NCBI RefSeq assembly: GCF_026230105.1
Contig: NC_079475.1
Span: 32,362,086 to 32,426,085, forward strand
Length of the DNA: 64,000 nt
Source of the DNA: Diorhabda sublineata
Taxonomy: Eukaryota > Arthropoda > Insecta > Coleoptera > Chrysomelidae
Reading direction: 5' to 3'
Shown here: one piece after another, positions 11,217-23,677 of the stretch
Layout of the letters: each line of letters opens with the position of its first letter
Numbering within the stretch: the stretch's first letter is position 1
Program-made: the position numbers and the translations under genes
Notes under the pieces: generated by a model
What the model saw: only the letters and a program-made list of their open reading frames with translations
Databases searched by the model: none
What the model was told of the DNA's origin: nothing

Positions 11217-12849
11217 TATTTTTATTTGGTACTTCTTTTTTGTATTTAATCACTAGAATACTTTGTATTTGATGCTTATGAGTTACTGAAACAACAAATC
11301 ATTATTATTAACTGTTATAACATGAGACAAAGTTGGTATATAATTTTCTAAATATATTTATTAATAATGCAATTCACATAATCTGGGTAACTTTCATAGA
11401 TAATGTAAGAAGCATTAAAAAAAAACAGCAATGAAAATAAATTTAAATGAATAGTACCAAAATTTGTAAGGGATAAGGAAAATTGGAATAGATGTCATTG
11501 TAGCAATTTTCAAAAAAAGATACTTTTTAGTGTTACTTGCAGAGCCACATGTCTTTTTTGTTAAATGAGTCCAAATTAATTATACACACTGTATACATTC
11601 AAAATGATCTTTAAGATATTTGATGAACAGGTTGTTTGGTAATATTGAAAAGTACCTAAAATGATTGTGTATACTTTTTGAGTGATTGGATTATTTGTTA
11701 AAATTGGCAGATAAAAGTATGACCTACTATCATATATCTTATCAGATTATATTTCTGAAATTCTATATAGATGACTTATTTACTAAGGAGTAAGTTAATG
11801 AAATTATTAAGAATTATTACTTGAATGTTTTTATTGAAATGTTATGAGAAAATAAATTTGTATTTCTATAAAATACTTATGTATACTGATATGTATGGCT
11901 TATTATTGGTATAAATGAGGATTATAAGAAGCAGAGTCTCATTTATTATGATATTAAATTTGAATTAGAAATATGTGTACGAAAATTTAAATATCCTAAC
12001 CATGCTTGACAGTGATATTTTTAACTATTATGAATATATAGGAATAGAAAAAATTAATTCTAAAATGAATAGAATTGTAGATGATTACTAAAAATAAGAT
12101 AAATCCAAATATTACAGCTAATTTCAAGAAAAAAATAAATGTATAACCATGGTTTCTAATTACTACTGAGGGTATGACTCAATAATTTACTTCATAAAAA
12201 TGAAATTGATTTGAACAAAATTCTTTGAGCAATTCTTATATAACATTGTGATCTATGATTTGAAGATATGTAATGGGATTAGTAACAAACATACTTGCAT
12301 ATTCATATATTCTATTTGATCAATGGTATTGTGTTTCAAACAGGATATGGTGACGTTACTGCAGTTTATAATACCTATTAAATTATCTGGATTTGATTGA
12401 TTGGGGGTTTCAGAAATTCAAATACATTTTTCCTCTACCCAATGAACACATATAAAAAATCAGACAATATCTTTCCGGACATACTTTGGTTATTTTGCAG
12501 ATAAAATCTTGTGAAATACACTGTAAAATATAGGGATACTGCCTCTAAATTCAAAGAAGAGTAAAAAATCAATTATTGTACCTTAAAACAGAAGTAATAA
12601 TAGGCAAATGTGTACTGTACATTATTTTTCATTTTTTTATCCTGTTCTATATCATTAAATTTATGGTGTTTTTTGTATGTTTAGTGAGAGGTTTTTTTTG
12701 ATGTTTATTATGGACACCTAGTATATATTGCTAGACAAATTAATACAGCCCAATGCATTATTCCAAATTTCCATTGCCAAGACCATGAAACAGGCAATAT
12801 AGCTGTAGGGGTTGTGTTAAAATCCATGTTTTTACCATTGAACTTCAAC
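11217..12849. other. intergenic/5' region of Rab6, nothing else recognised
   Basis: The Rab6 promoter and untranslated leader should lie in the first part, but I cannot place them. The rest is AT-rich with no coding or repeat signal that I can support. Confidence 0.35.
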
Positions 12850-13440
12850 AAGACTACAATACTAATACAGTATGTCATAGCTGCATGAGAGCAGTCTGTG
12901 CGTCAGATACCATCTAAGAGCTTCTCCATGTAAGAAAATCGAGGGGTTTTCTTAATATGAAAATGATGAATATCAATTTGGAAATTAGCCAGGTTCAATG
13001 TGATTAGTGTTTGTAAAGAATCAGGTCAAACTAATCATTTAGCAGCTGCCCCTTATCACAACTGTGCAATCATAGTTTGGTGGACTTAATGGTTTGATAG
13101 CAAATATGTCTTATCACCCTACAATCAATTGTCAGTCCATAAGCAACAGCTCTAGGTCTTGGCTCTTTGTATATGTAGGCTAAAAGGTTAATGCTTATCT
13201 ACAAATTTCCAGACCAGTAAAGGGCTTCTTAGATAAGCATGGTATTGATGTTTTGCAATAGCTGGTACAATCTCTGGATATCAATCCCATAAAACATGTA
13301 TTGGATATGTTTCATTGAATAAAGTGAAATATGACAAGACCTAGAAGACGACAGACGACTGGAATGCTATTCCTCAAGCAGATATAGAAAACTTAATTTT
13401 TAATATGCCACACAGATGTCTCACACTGTTTTAAACGATC
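12850..13440 (+). pseudogene. Tc1-like transposase relic (C-terminal half)
   Basis: Conceptual translation across frameshifts gives LDKHGIDVLQ, then QSLDINPIKHVLDMF (about 13269-13314), a decayed form of the Tc1 signature in which SPDLNPIE carries the third catalytic residue. It is followed by TGMLFLKQ- and NMPHRC-like blocks (about 13360-13425) matching the Tc1 C-terminus. Many stops are present and no terminal repeats were identified. Confidence 0.6.
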
Positions 13441-14709
13441 GAATTCCAAAAATCAAGTGTTTTTTTTTGTAAATTTAAAACTAGAATTTCATTCTTTTTA
13501 TTTGCATATTATAATTTTCCTTTGATGTGGATAAAAGTGGGTAGATTGTAATTTTTACACAGCACAACTACTAAACTGGGTTAATAACAGTAATTCTATA
13601 TAATACTACTTACATTAAAAAATTGATTTGGAAGAGATTTTTCAATAAAAGATTTTGTGACTGGGTTTATTTAATTAGCTTTAAAATTAATGTTATCGTG
13701 TTTTAACAATAATTAGATTCACACTTGATATAGAAAATGCAAGAGTTTCCAAATTTAGACAATGACGTGTAAAATAAAAAGGTGAAAATTGCATTATAAT
13801 CAATAGTTATCTGTTAATGTAACAATTAAATTTATTAATTGCAGTTAATGTACGTAATTTTATGAATATTAATAATACTCACTTTCATATAAAATTCTCT
13901 CCAACTAGAGGAACATACACCAATGTCTAAATTTTTAACACTAAGCTCTTATTGCATATTTTGGTTTATACCAGTTTTTAATAATTAACTTGTTAATATC
14001 ACTTAAACAATGTTCGACAATTAAATAATCTTATATAAACGAAATTAACAAATTGTTAAAATATCCATTTCGTTGGCAAGAAAATATGAATGTCCTATGT
14101 CAATCACAATCTAATCGAATAATCCGATTTTTTGCCATGATAGGCAATTTCTCTTGTTGTGAAGCTTAATATGAAACATATAATTTCATATATTGATCGA
14201 TTTCTAACAGATATATATGTATCTAGATTTTGATAAGACGCATTTTTCCATAACGTCAATTACTTTTTAATAGTGCATATTCAAAATATTATCGAATAAT
14301 GTACCTACAACAATCTGTCATTTTCCTGAATTTTTCGTTTCATAAGGGGCGTGACTTTCAGTGTGGGTGGAAATCACAGAGCAAATACAATTATGGTCTG
14401 TGCAGTGACAAATAGATAATATGTCAAGTTTGTATTGCAAACCAGAATTTCTATTTCTATGCTGGATGGGTGTGAAACACTTGTGTGATTGTTAATCTAT
14501 GGATTTGTTATTTTTGATGTGGAACAGTTAACTATCCAATAGTAAACATAATAGAACTCCTAAAGAGAGGTTTTTCTGGGATGAACTTGCAGAACAATTT
14601 GGAAATCAAATCAGTAAAGTTTTATAATAAATTGATTTATAATTATAATTCGCTTATTCCTAAATAAGTAGATATTACTAACTTTTTAGATGGTTTAAAA
14701 GCGAAAAAC
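13441..14709. other. intergenic DNA upstream of secreted-protein gene copy 1
   Basis: AT-rich, with no recognised genes or repeats. The promoter of the gene starting at 14710 should be in the distal part; I see no convincing TATA/initiator pair. Confidence 0.35.
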
Positions 14710-17700
14710 ATGTATAATACAAGGATTTATCTTTCAATCTTATTTTTATTTTTAGGTGAGATAAGCTATATTTTCTTTATTATAACAATTGAGTTTTTAA
14801 ATTTTTCAGCTGTTCCCATATGCATTGGATACAACTGTTCTATTCCTCCTATTTTAAGAGGGGCTTGGTTTTCTTGGGAATTAGGAAGAAACACCCTAAC
14901 AGAATTAGATGCCACATCTATGACAAACAGAGGAACATGCGTGGATATTAAAAGTGAATTTCATGTAAATTACACTTTAGTTTTTCGGAAAGAATCTTGT
15001 TTCACTTGTGTTAAGTTTCTTGTTAGGACAGTAAATGTTTTGGAAAAAATTGAAAGTAAGATTCTGTTCTAAAATCTGTTTTCTTTTAAATACAATTTCA
15101 TTATTTTCCAGCTTCATGCATCAATCTTCCCGACCATGAAGCTACAGTTGAAAGAGTCTGTAAAAATCTTGATCCTTATCAACAGTTGATTACTCTATTT
15201 TCTGAAAATCCAATAGCTGTGAATTGTCGTTCTTCATTGGAGGGTGTTTGGAATTTTGCATACCAAAATCGTTTCAAATTTACCGGGGAATGTTACAATC
15301 CAGAAGCACATATAAGATCATGTCAAACTCCAGGTTCTCAATTTTTGATAACTAATCAGAAATTCAATATTACTTATAAAAAATGTGAAGGTATGACCGG
15401 AACGTTTGATGGAGGTAAGTAGATTAAATTTCATAAATTTTATGTTATGAATCATATTAAATGTTCAAGTGAAACTATTAAAAAGTTATCATTTTTAGTT
15501 GTTGAATATGGATGCTTGGGAGATTGGTTTGTTGGAAAAAATCACTTCTTTGCTGTTGTAAATACCAAAGAATCCCGAAAAGATGAAAAGTATAGGTGTT
15601 TCCTCAAAAATAGAGATGATGACTTGTACATTGGTGTCTCCATTACTGCTGAATGTAATACCTTGAAAACTGTTGAAAAAAGTCCGGAAAGGCTACATAT
15701 TAAACCAGGTATCTGTTTTTGCTTGAAAACCAAAATATAATCTCTAAAGGGTACAAAAGGATACAATAAATTCATAAAAAATAATGTTTTGCTGAAAGTG
15801 CTTTAATATTTTTAGTATACCTACTTATCAGAATAATTACAATTCTGATAGAGTATGGGAAAATTTCCAGCACCTTTACGCTTCAAGATATTGAAGGTTG
15901 AAACTTGAAAAATAAGTTAATATATTTAAATTATTTTAATGTGATTAAAGTAACTTATGATTCGAGTTTCAGCCTTTGTTATATCAAAGCATAGAGAACT
16001 GGAATTTTTTTATTATTTTTCATTTTTCATCAGAAAATTTCCATTTTTTTTATTCTTGCAATGGTGCTCTAAAAATTATTTGAAATGTATTTACTTAAAT
16101 AAACTACTTATTTAAATCAATGAGTTGTCATTCAAAAATCTCATGTTTCCCTATTACTTATTTTGATACTGATTGATTTCAAAACTAGTATAATTACAGA
16201 AAAGTGGCAATCCAGTCACATTTAAATTTCATATAACTTATTTATGTCAATATTATTTATATTGACATGAACACTAGTAGTTTGGAATTAAGTTGATTAG
16301 CTAGTGTATATTAATATGCCCATGTTACAAAAAATATTTCCTAATTCAGTACATATGACTAACAACAAAATCTATTTTATCATTTTAGTTAAATCTGAAA
16401 TAGTAGAACCTGGATGTAGACTACCTCAGAATTTCTCTGGAGAATGGATAAACACTGCAAATATTGATGCTGACATTTTTATCAATGAAACCCACATTAT
16501 TGAAACTTGGTATCCTGATGAAGGAAGATACAGAAGAACCATTTATGTCTGTAGAGAACAGAGAGATACAAGAGTTATGATGGCACGATTAACAGTTGAT
16601 GGATGGTAATAAACACTAATTTTCTCAAGCTAGTGATTGTCAAATATTAAATTATAATTTACTCCTAATTCATCATTTCTCAATTAACTACACTTATGAG
16701 CAAAAAAATCGATTCGGGCGACACCCATGTAATAGCAAATCACTGTTAAAAACAATACAAAATTGTATTTTTCTTAGTAAAATCTTTAAACTAATGGAAT
16801 TAGCTTCAAAATTAAAATATTGTAATATTTCTTGATTTCATAATCCAACAATATGTGATGATCTCCAACCACTCTTTTTAAGCATGTTTACAATAGTGCT
16901 AATTAGAGGTAAATGTCTGTTATAAAAGTTTGTTTACCTGACCCGCTACTATCAGTTAACCATCAAACATTAACCAATACACATCTGCATTAAAAACAAA
17001 CAAGGATTCTACCTGAAATGGATATAAGTGATAAAGCTGTTAAAGGTTCAACCTATTGCTACAAAGACACTGAACTTGAGTCAGTCTACTATTTCCAGAA
17101 GTTCATCAAAGACTCAGTTCCGGAAGAAAAAGGTGCTTATTCAAAAGATGTCAGCATATCACTTAGAAATTGGACCCTGGTCTTCAGAGAAACACGACAG
17201 TGGCTGGACATTCAGAAGAAGATTTAGGCCAAAAAGGCCAGTTACTTGCTTCAAATGAACCTCAATTCACCAAGCCCGGTAGCGATAAAAGAGGACAAGT
17301 CTACAGTGAACCTGGAGAAAGATTCACGCAGTGTGACATTTGGAGGAGGTTCTTGGATGGTTTTTTAGGCATTTCAACAGAAGCAAAACCGAGTTTGTTT
17401 TCATTGAAACTGATGGTGATAGAAGAAATTTTAGAGGATCATGTCGTTCCCTTTGCCAGTTGCATAAGTAAAAACTTCATCCTAATGTAGGGCAATGCCT
17501 GTCCACATACTGCACGTTCCATACGGCAATATGTACAGGATGTCGAAATTGCCGCTATGGATTGCCAGCGCGTATCGAGCGTTAATGGGATTAACTTGAG
17601 AGAAAAGTTTTGGTTAGAAATCCCGTACTATTGACAAAATTCTACCTCAAAACGGCAATCACTAAAGGATAGGATAGCATCAAATAAGATCGAAAAAAGA

Positions 17701-20700
17701 AAACTTATTTGATCCATGAAAAAGCGTCTGGAAGTTGTTATTAGGACCAGGGGAGGGAACACTAAATATTAAAAGTTCAGTTTCAAATAAATGAGTCGTA
17801 GAATTCCAAAACCAGCCAAGTCCAATTCGAAGATTTTTTTTAGGTAAATTAATTTTTTTTTCTCGAAAATTTTGTATTGCTGTTAGAGGACTGGTATCTA
17901 AGTGGCAAAGAAAAAAAAGAAGAGATAACATCAGCTGTTCACTGATAACACAAAAATATGTGACCTTTATCGGCCAGCTATGAAAAATTTTTAAAAATGG
18001 ACTTGGCTGGTTTTGGAATTCTACGCCTCAAATTATCATCCTGACGGATTTAAGCTAGCGTTTTCTTTACTGTTGATTATAACCCTTTTTCATTGTTTAA
18101 GATTCCTTTTTGTTTGATATTTTTTCTTTATTACCAAAAATCAGAAGAGAATAGGAGCTACAGATTTTTTCTAGAGTTTTTATACGCGAGGGTGCGACTT
18201 GAGTCAATTTTTTTTTGCTCTCTAGTGTAGCATTTTGAGAAAAAACGACTTCTGAAATTTCAATCTGTTTTGTTGTTTTACACAATTATGAGAACCTTAA
18301 TTCAATTATAAGTGTCTAAAAATGAACCTAAATTGCAGTTCCTAATTTTAATAATTCAACATAATATCCAAAATGTAACAATTTGATATTATCAGTTTGA
18401 AAAAAGATAAGAAAATAAGATTTGAAAGTTTTTATTTGTCTTAAATATGTTGAAACATTTCAGCCAAAAGGATTTCATTTGTTTTGATTTTGTACCCCAA
18501 CACCACAATATAATCCGTTATAGAAGAGGAATAGCAGTGATTAAAGATGATTTCAGTACAGTATGCTCGTGGGTTCAGTTCCAGAATAAAGCTAAATGGA
18601 AGTATGATCTATATTTAAAGAAAAATCCCACACCTATTAAATGTCCGGTAGCTGGTAAATTCAATTTTACACAAAAAGGAGATGTGCCCTTTGAAACAAG
18701 GTCAGTATCATTTGAATAGTTACTATATATTACTGTTAAGAATATTACATGGTTAAGGCAGAAGAAGATATCTCTAAAAACTAGGGAGAGACCCACTAAA
18801 TACCTTATGTCTTTTTCTCAAATTTCTACAGTTCTTTGTCATTTTATAAAGGCAAAGTACTAATAAGATAACTATAAAGATATCAGATTTCTTGAGAAAT
18901 GTTTTAAAAAATTATTTTTTAATTGATATCCAATTCAGTTCCATGAATCAGTATCTAAACTCTTTCACTAGAATTTTGAAAACAGTTACGCCAATCAAAA
19001 AGCTGAAAGTTTAAGATTGATTGATTGATTGCACACCTACATTGTTAATTTCAACCATTTAACTTGCTTATGGAATAGTAACTAGTACTACTAGCATAAA
19101 ACTTCCATATTGATAATGATATAATGTGCAGAGAACAATTTATAAAAGGCTATATAGATCTTTAAAGTTTATTGTCAACCCTATCAAAACTCTTCTCTTC
19201 ATCTACAACTCGACTTCCAGTTCCAGAGCTCCAGAATATGTGAAGAATTTAAGTTTATTCCTACAAGTTTCTTGTCAGGAGCATTTTTTATATACTTGGA
19301 AATGACAGGGCATTATAGAACTAAAGTCAAAGAATCTGCTTGAATTTCTGCTAGAGTCTATTCTCATAAGGTGTTTCCTGACACTTAAGACCCTTGAAAG
19401 ATGCGGTTTGTTTTTGCTTTGGTCTGAATACTTTTGGGCTACAGCAGTATCAAAGTTCCTAAGCAGCTTTTTGAAAAAATCCAGCACGGGAAGTGATTCT
19501 CTCCACAGAACGGCGTTTATGCTCTGGGGAATATGTTGGTCTCTTCATGTCCTTCGATATTTAGTACTAGACCCAAATACTTCATTGCAAACACATGTGG
19601 TGGTTTTTTATATTCTATGGAAACTTTGAGTGGTGTATTCGATTGATCAGTTTTCCTTGTAATAGGCTAGACGAATTATCATATTTAAGAGATTAATAAT
19701 AAATACATAACTTCCACCAGTTTCATTATTTTTATGTCAGTGGTTTTGTGCTGCATTTCTTCAAGGTATTTTTACCCTATTCATATATAAGAATGTGTAT
19801 AACCATTCTCACTTTTTCTTTCTTCAAACTTTTCCAGATTCTTTAGGGCTTTTATTTATTATTTTATATTTGCATATTGACACATTTATCTATAATTTCT
19901 TGTATATTTATCTCTACCAACATGTTATTTATAGGAAATATTCGATTTTTATAACATTTTTTTTACATTCCTGTATTGAACACAATCCATTTTCTGTATA
20001 CTTGAAAACAAAAAAAAAGTACAAGTTCCAGCACCAGTTCTAATGAGATACTCGTTCCAACCATAACATTTTATTGCATGTACTTTTCAATCTTGATTAC
20101 ATAAATATTCTTTGACATGATTTTGTGTATTTCATCATAAAAAGTAAAAATTTCTAATTTTATTTTATAGAATTTTGGGTGGTGTAACATTGAGCCCTCG
20201 TCCAAATATCTATTGTAAACAGAATATATCCGATTTTTCCGTTTGTGATACAGAACAAAAAGAAATAGCAATTGACGAAAACTATTGCTTATCTGTAGAT
20301 CATTTGGGCAGGCCAGTTGATATTTACAGTGAGTTTTTATATATTTTACTTTAATTTGAAAATTATGTGCATTTTTGAGAAAATATTTTTTAGATAAACT
20401 ATGTCAAATTCATCAGCATGTAGTCAAACAAACCTTATGTTTTAAGCCACTTAATATTTACATAATCACATGTTTACTTCAAACAATTTCTAACATACGA
20501 AATTAAAAATGAATATTTCCGTTTTTCAAACCATCATAAAATATTTTAGGTGATCCGGATTACAGAATGAAATGTATTGGCTTTTGGAAGGAAAATTTGA
20601 AATCATATTTAGTTACATATGATGAACTCGATCCATTTTCCAAGTATCGTTGTTGGGTATATCAAAGAGCAGATTTAAATAGGGTTTTAATGTCTCAAGG

Positions 20701-23677
20701 TGAGTAGAAATGATAAATAGAAATATACAATATTGATTTCTCATAATACTTTACAATTGAATCAATTTACTATTTGGTTGAATATTTTATTAAAGAACCT
20801 AAGGTTTTTTTTAATACTACTACTTACTTCTAACCAAGATATACATATGATGATGGATCAGTTATTTTATGGGGTTGTGTTGGTATGGAGTAATTGAAAG
20901 AGACCATCTTAATGCTCACATGGACATTGTTGACATGTTGAGTGGACAAATATTTCCAAGCGCAGGCCATAATGAGATTTTCGAAATGTCTCCCGGCCCG
21001 GAGATCGTATGCTATTGACAAACACGAATGTTTACCCAAAAAATTGTTTTGACAGAAATACTAGAAGTGTCATTTTAAATCCTTAGGACAAAGAAATTTG
21101 ACAGTTAATATAGATAATGGAAATAATAAATTGCCTTGGTTACTTACGTGCGAACAATTTATGCCATGTATAATATGTATGTAACTTTTTAATGAAGTCA
21201 ATAGACTAGAAATACTAACATAAAATCCAGTTTTTCAATTGATTATTATATTTACAAAAAACAAACAATATTCTCAACGGGCCGGATAGAGTAAGCAAAA
21301 GGGCCAATCCGACCCACGAACCGGCTTTTGCCCACCCTTGTATTAGAAGCTCAAGTCATACCTTTTTTCTCTTTGTCAATATATAATTTTCTCTTAATTC
21401 CTGACAATGCTAGACAAATTGTCGTAAATTTTTTTTTAAAATTACCTTAAAGCAATCTAAATCCAAGCAATGGTATGGCCAGTTAACAGACCATTAGAGT
21501 CGCTTCATTGAATCTGCCTCACAGTTTACATGAGTTATCTCTTTGACTCATTGAAATATGGTGTTCTTGGCCAACATGAAGACATCGAAAATGAGATTTA
21601 AAACTTGCCCAGTGGCTGTTAAGTTGTAATCTATATCAGAGAAGAAAATACACGCTGTTAAAATAAATCCTTCAATTTTTTCTTAGATCTAGTTTTGTTG
21701 AATATGTTTTCTAGAATATTGATTGAAATTAAACAATTTTATTTTTGTTAAGTTTTAATTCTACCTTAATATAGTAATTGTTTGCTCAAATTCAGTTTTT
21801 TTAGTATAAAAAAATTTGATTGTTCATTTAAGGCTTAAGATTCTATTTGCCTTATATGCATTTTATTTTCAGCAATTGGACCTTTTTGCGATTTAAATCA
21901 AGATGTTTATTCGTGGAATTATACACAAGGCGCTTCAGTAGCTTTGGAAATGCAGGAGTATGAAAGAGAACGTAAGTAGAAATATGTGAATATCCCAAGG
22001 GAATGAGAGCAATTAAAACTGAAAAATGTTGTTGTGCATAAAATTTTTGTAGAATATTTCCTTAATTAATAGCTGTTTAAGAATCATGTAAAAATGTTAA
22101 CTTAGTTTCTCTCTGCGTTGAGGTAACTTTTACTGTTCACACTTTATTCAACGGGTCGAAGCGTCTGTTCTTAAAATATTGTAAAAAAACTAATTTTAAA
22201 TCAGAAGAGGCCTAAAATCAACACGATTTTAACAATTGTTACAGTTTAACATAATTGTTAAGTATGAAAATAGATCAGAGTCGAAAGAATATATTCAATT
22301 CCTGTGAATATGAATAACCAGTATTATATAATAATTTGATGTTACAAATCTGAATTTTTTAAAAAGCCGTGATGGTTGTGAGTTGAGATTTTAAATTGGT
22401 GCCACTGTTAAAGTTTGCAATGTGCTGTGTTATTAATTGGATGAAATAGGTTGTAACTGCTTGCATTGCTTGTGTTAAAGACATGGCGAAAAAAAAATTG
22501 CACCAACTTACGACCCAAGAATTTGCTAACACTATAAAATGTAATATTATCTAACTTAAAATTGTACGCTTATCTTTATGTTATCTGTTAAAAAATATTT
22601 TTTCAGTTTTTGTCTAGCTCTTGTAGTAAAAACCCCTTTTTTGTAATTAAAATATAAGTTTTTTTTTAAAAACGAATTTCAGTTTTTCAAATATGTATCT
22701 AGCGATTCTTTTTTTTACTAGTATTAGGGGTCTAGCAGTGACGAGTTTGAAGTTGTTCTAACTTGTTTGCTATTTGCTTTACTGAGTTTAGAACTTGAAC
22801 AATGCATTTAAATGAAGTTTTGATTTAAGTTAAGGAATTTGGTTATGACTTGAGGCAAAAATTCAGAGTTCTCAATAGACAATCAGTGACACACATAGTC
22901 ATAAAAAGCCATTAAATCAAAGTCTAACATTAGTGTCATAGTAATTTTTTCATTGTGAAACGCAAAGTGCACTCAAAGAGGAGTAACTGAACATTTCGAT
23001 TGGAAGAGGTTTTGTAACGTTTATGAAACGATATGTAAATAAATAAACAGGTAAATTTGACCAATGGTTTTTTTATACAAAGCTTTATGGCATTAGTCTC
23101 CACCAAAAGGCTTCCAATCTAACATTTCTGATATGAGAAGGCTAAGAGGTTTCCAGTTATGGATTCAATGTCTTAGATTAGTAGCAAAGAGTAGAATTTT
23201 GAAAGAGTTGAATTAAATTTTTTTTTTTATTTCTCAATTCATCGTATTTTTTTTAAACATCATAGAATGGTTTTTAATTTTGTAATTTTGTTTAAATGTG
23301 TACTAAATTGCATTTCTTACTGTAACCAATTTGTACTTATGTCTCTTAGCTTTTGATTCTTCCTCTAAAGTCTAAATGGATTTCATTTTTTTATTTCATG
23401 TCTTGAATACATTAGAAACAACTGATAAATACATATGATTTATTCAGCCATTTTATATATGTATATAATAATAAATGTATATAATCAGATATTTTTTTTT
23501 ATAGGTGACCAGTGCCCCATGTACTTTGACGATGGTTCAAATCCTTGGTTACATACTGACACCGAAATCCAAGTTTTCAACTTTGGATATTTTAGAAGTA
23601 ACTCAAACTCCTTGAAAATGAATTTGCCCGCGCTATTCTTTTCAGTTTATTTCTCTCTAATTATAAGATACTCTTAA
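14710..23677 (+). CDS. secreted cysteine-rich protein, copy 1, GPI-anchor-like tail (DUF7042-7045-type)
   Basis: Ten exons: 14710-14755, 14810-15055, 15112-15414, 15499-15708, 16389-16605, 18464-18700, 20171-20328, 20550-20699, 21873-21971 and 23505-23677. All have GT-AG borders and joined phases, giving 612 aa. Residues 1 to ~22 are a signal peptide (ILFLFLAVPICIG core). The ectodomain has many cysteines and block motifs: RGAWFSWE (exon 2), VCKNLDPYQQLITLF (exon 3), VVEYGCLGDW (exon 4), FSGEW (exon 5), GKFNFTQKGDVPFETR (exon 6), YRCWVYQ (exon 8) and WNYTQGASVALEMQ (exon 9). Several N-glycosylation sites are present (NET, NFT, NYT). The last exon ends with a small-residue patch SNSNS, then LPALFFSVYFSLII, typical of a GPI-anchor signal. 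No enzyme motif is visible and function is unknown. From memory it matches the insect family carrying Pfam DUF7042-DUF7045; that label needs a search. It has a tandem paralogue at 34474-55720. Confidence 0.85.
16990..17490 (+). other. unassigned coding-like block in intron 5 of copy 1
   Basis: This block is less AT-rich than its surroundings. It gives overlapping open frames (17018-17227, 17028-17258 and 17170-17490) that read like one coding sequence broken by frameshifts: YCYKDTELESVYYFQKF, then FRRRFRPKRPVTCFK or GHSEEDLGQKGQLLASNEPQ in other frames. I do not recognise the protein. A decayed transposon or processed pseudogene is most likely, since a Tc1-like scrap follows directly. Confidence 0.3.
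17495..17670 (+). pseudogene. Tc1/mariner-superfamily transposase scrap
   Basis: Translation gives NACPHTARSIRQYVQDVEIA, a close relative of the block around the second catalytic Asp (usually DNARPHTA), followed by decayed remnants of the SPDLNPIE region and a REKF/ERKV-like piece. It lies in intron 5 of copy 1. Confidence 0.55.
17797..18025. repeat. perfect 28-bp inverted repeat (foldback/MITE)
   Basis: The 28 nt at 17797-17824 (containing GAATTCCAAAACCAGCC) are exactly inverted at 17998-18025, with a 173-nt spacer. Matching continues beyond a single mismatch on the outside. The spacer has no coding region. Perfect arms in otherwise decayed intronic DNA suggest a fairly recent insertion; no target duplication was identified. 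Confidence 0.7.
20830..21345 (-). mobile_element. hAT-like element end (partial)
   Basis: At about 21280-21339 a GC-richer stretch contains GGGCCGGAT, GGGCCAATCCGACCC and CCGGCTTTTGCCCACCCTTG. Its reverse complement begins CAAGGGTGGGCAAAAGCCGG, typical of hAT termini. A minus-strand frame upstream (21039-20830) contains YDLRAGRHFENLIMAC, not clearly recognisable. No opposite terminus was found. It lies in intron 8 of copy 1. Confidence 0.4.
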
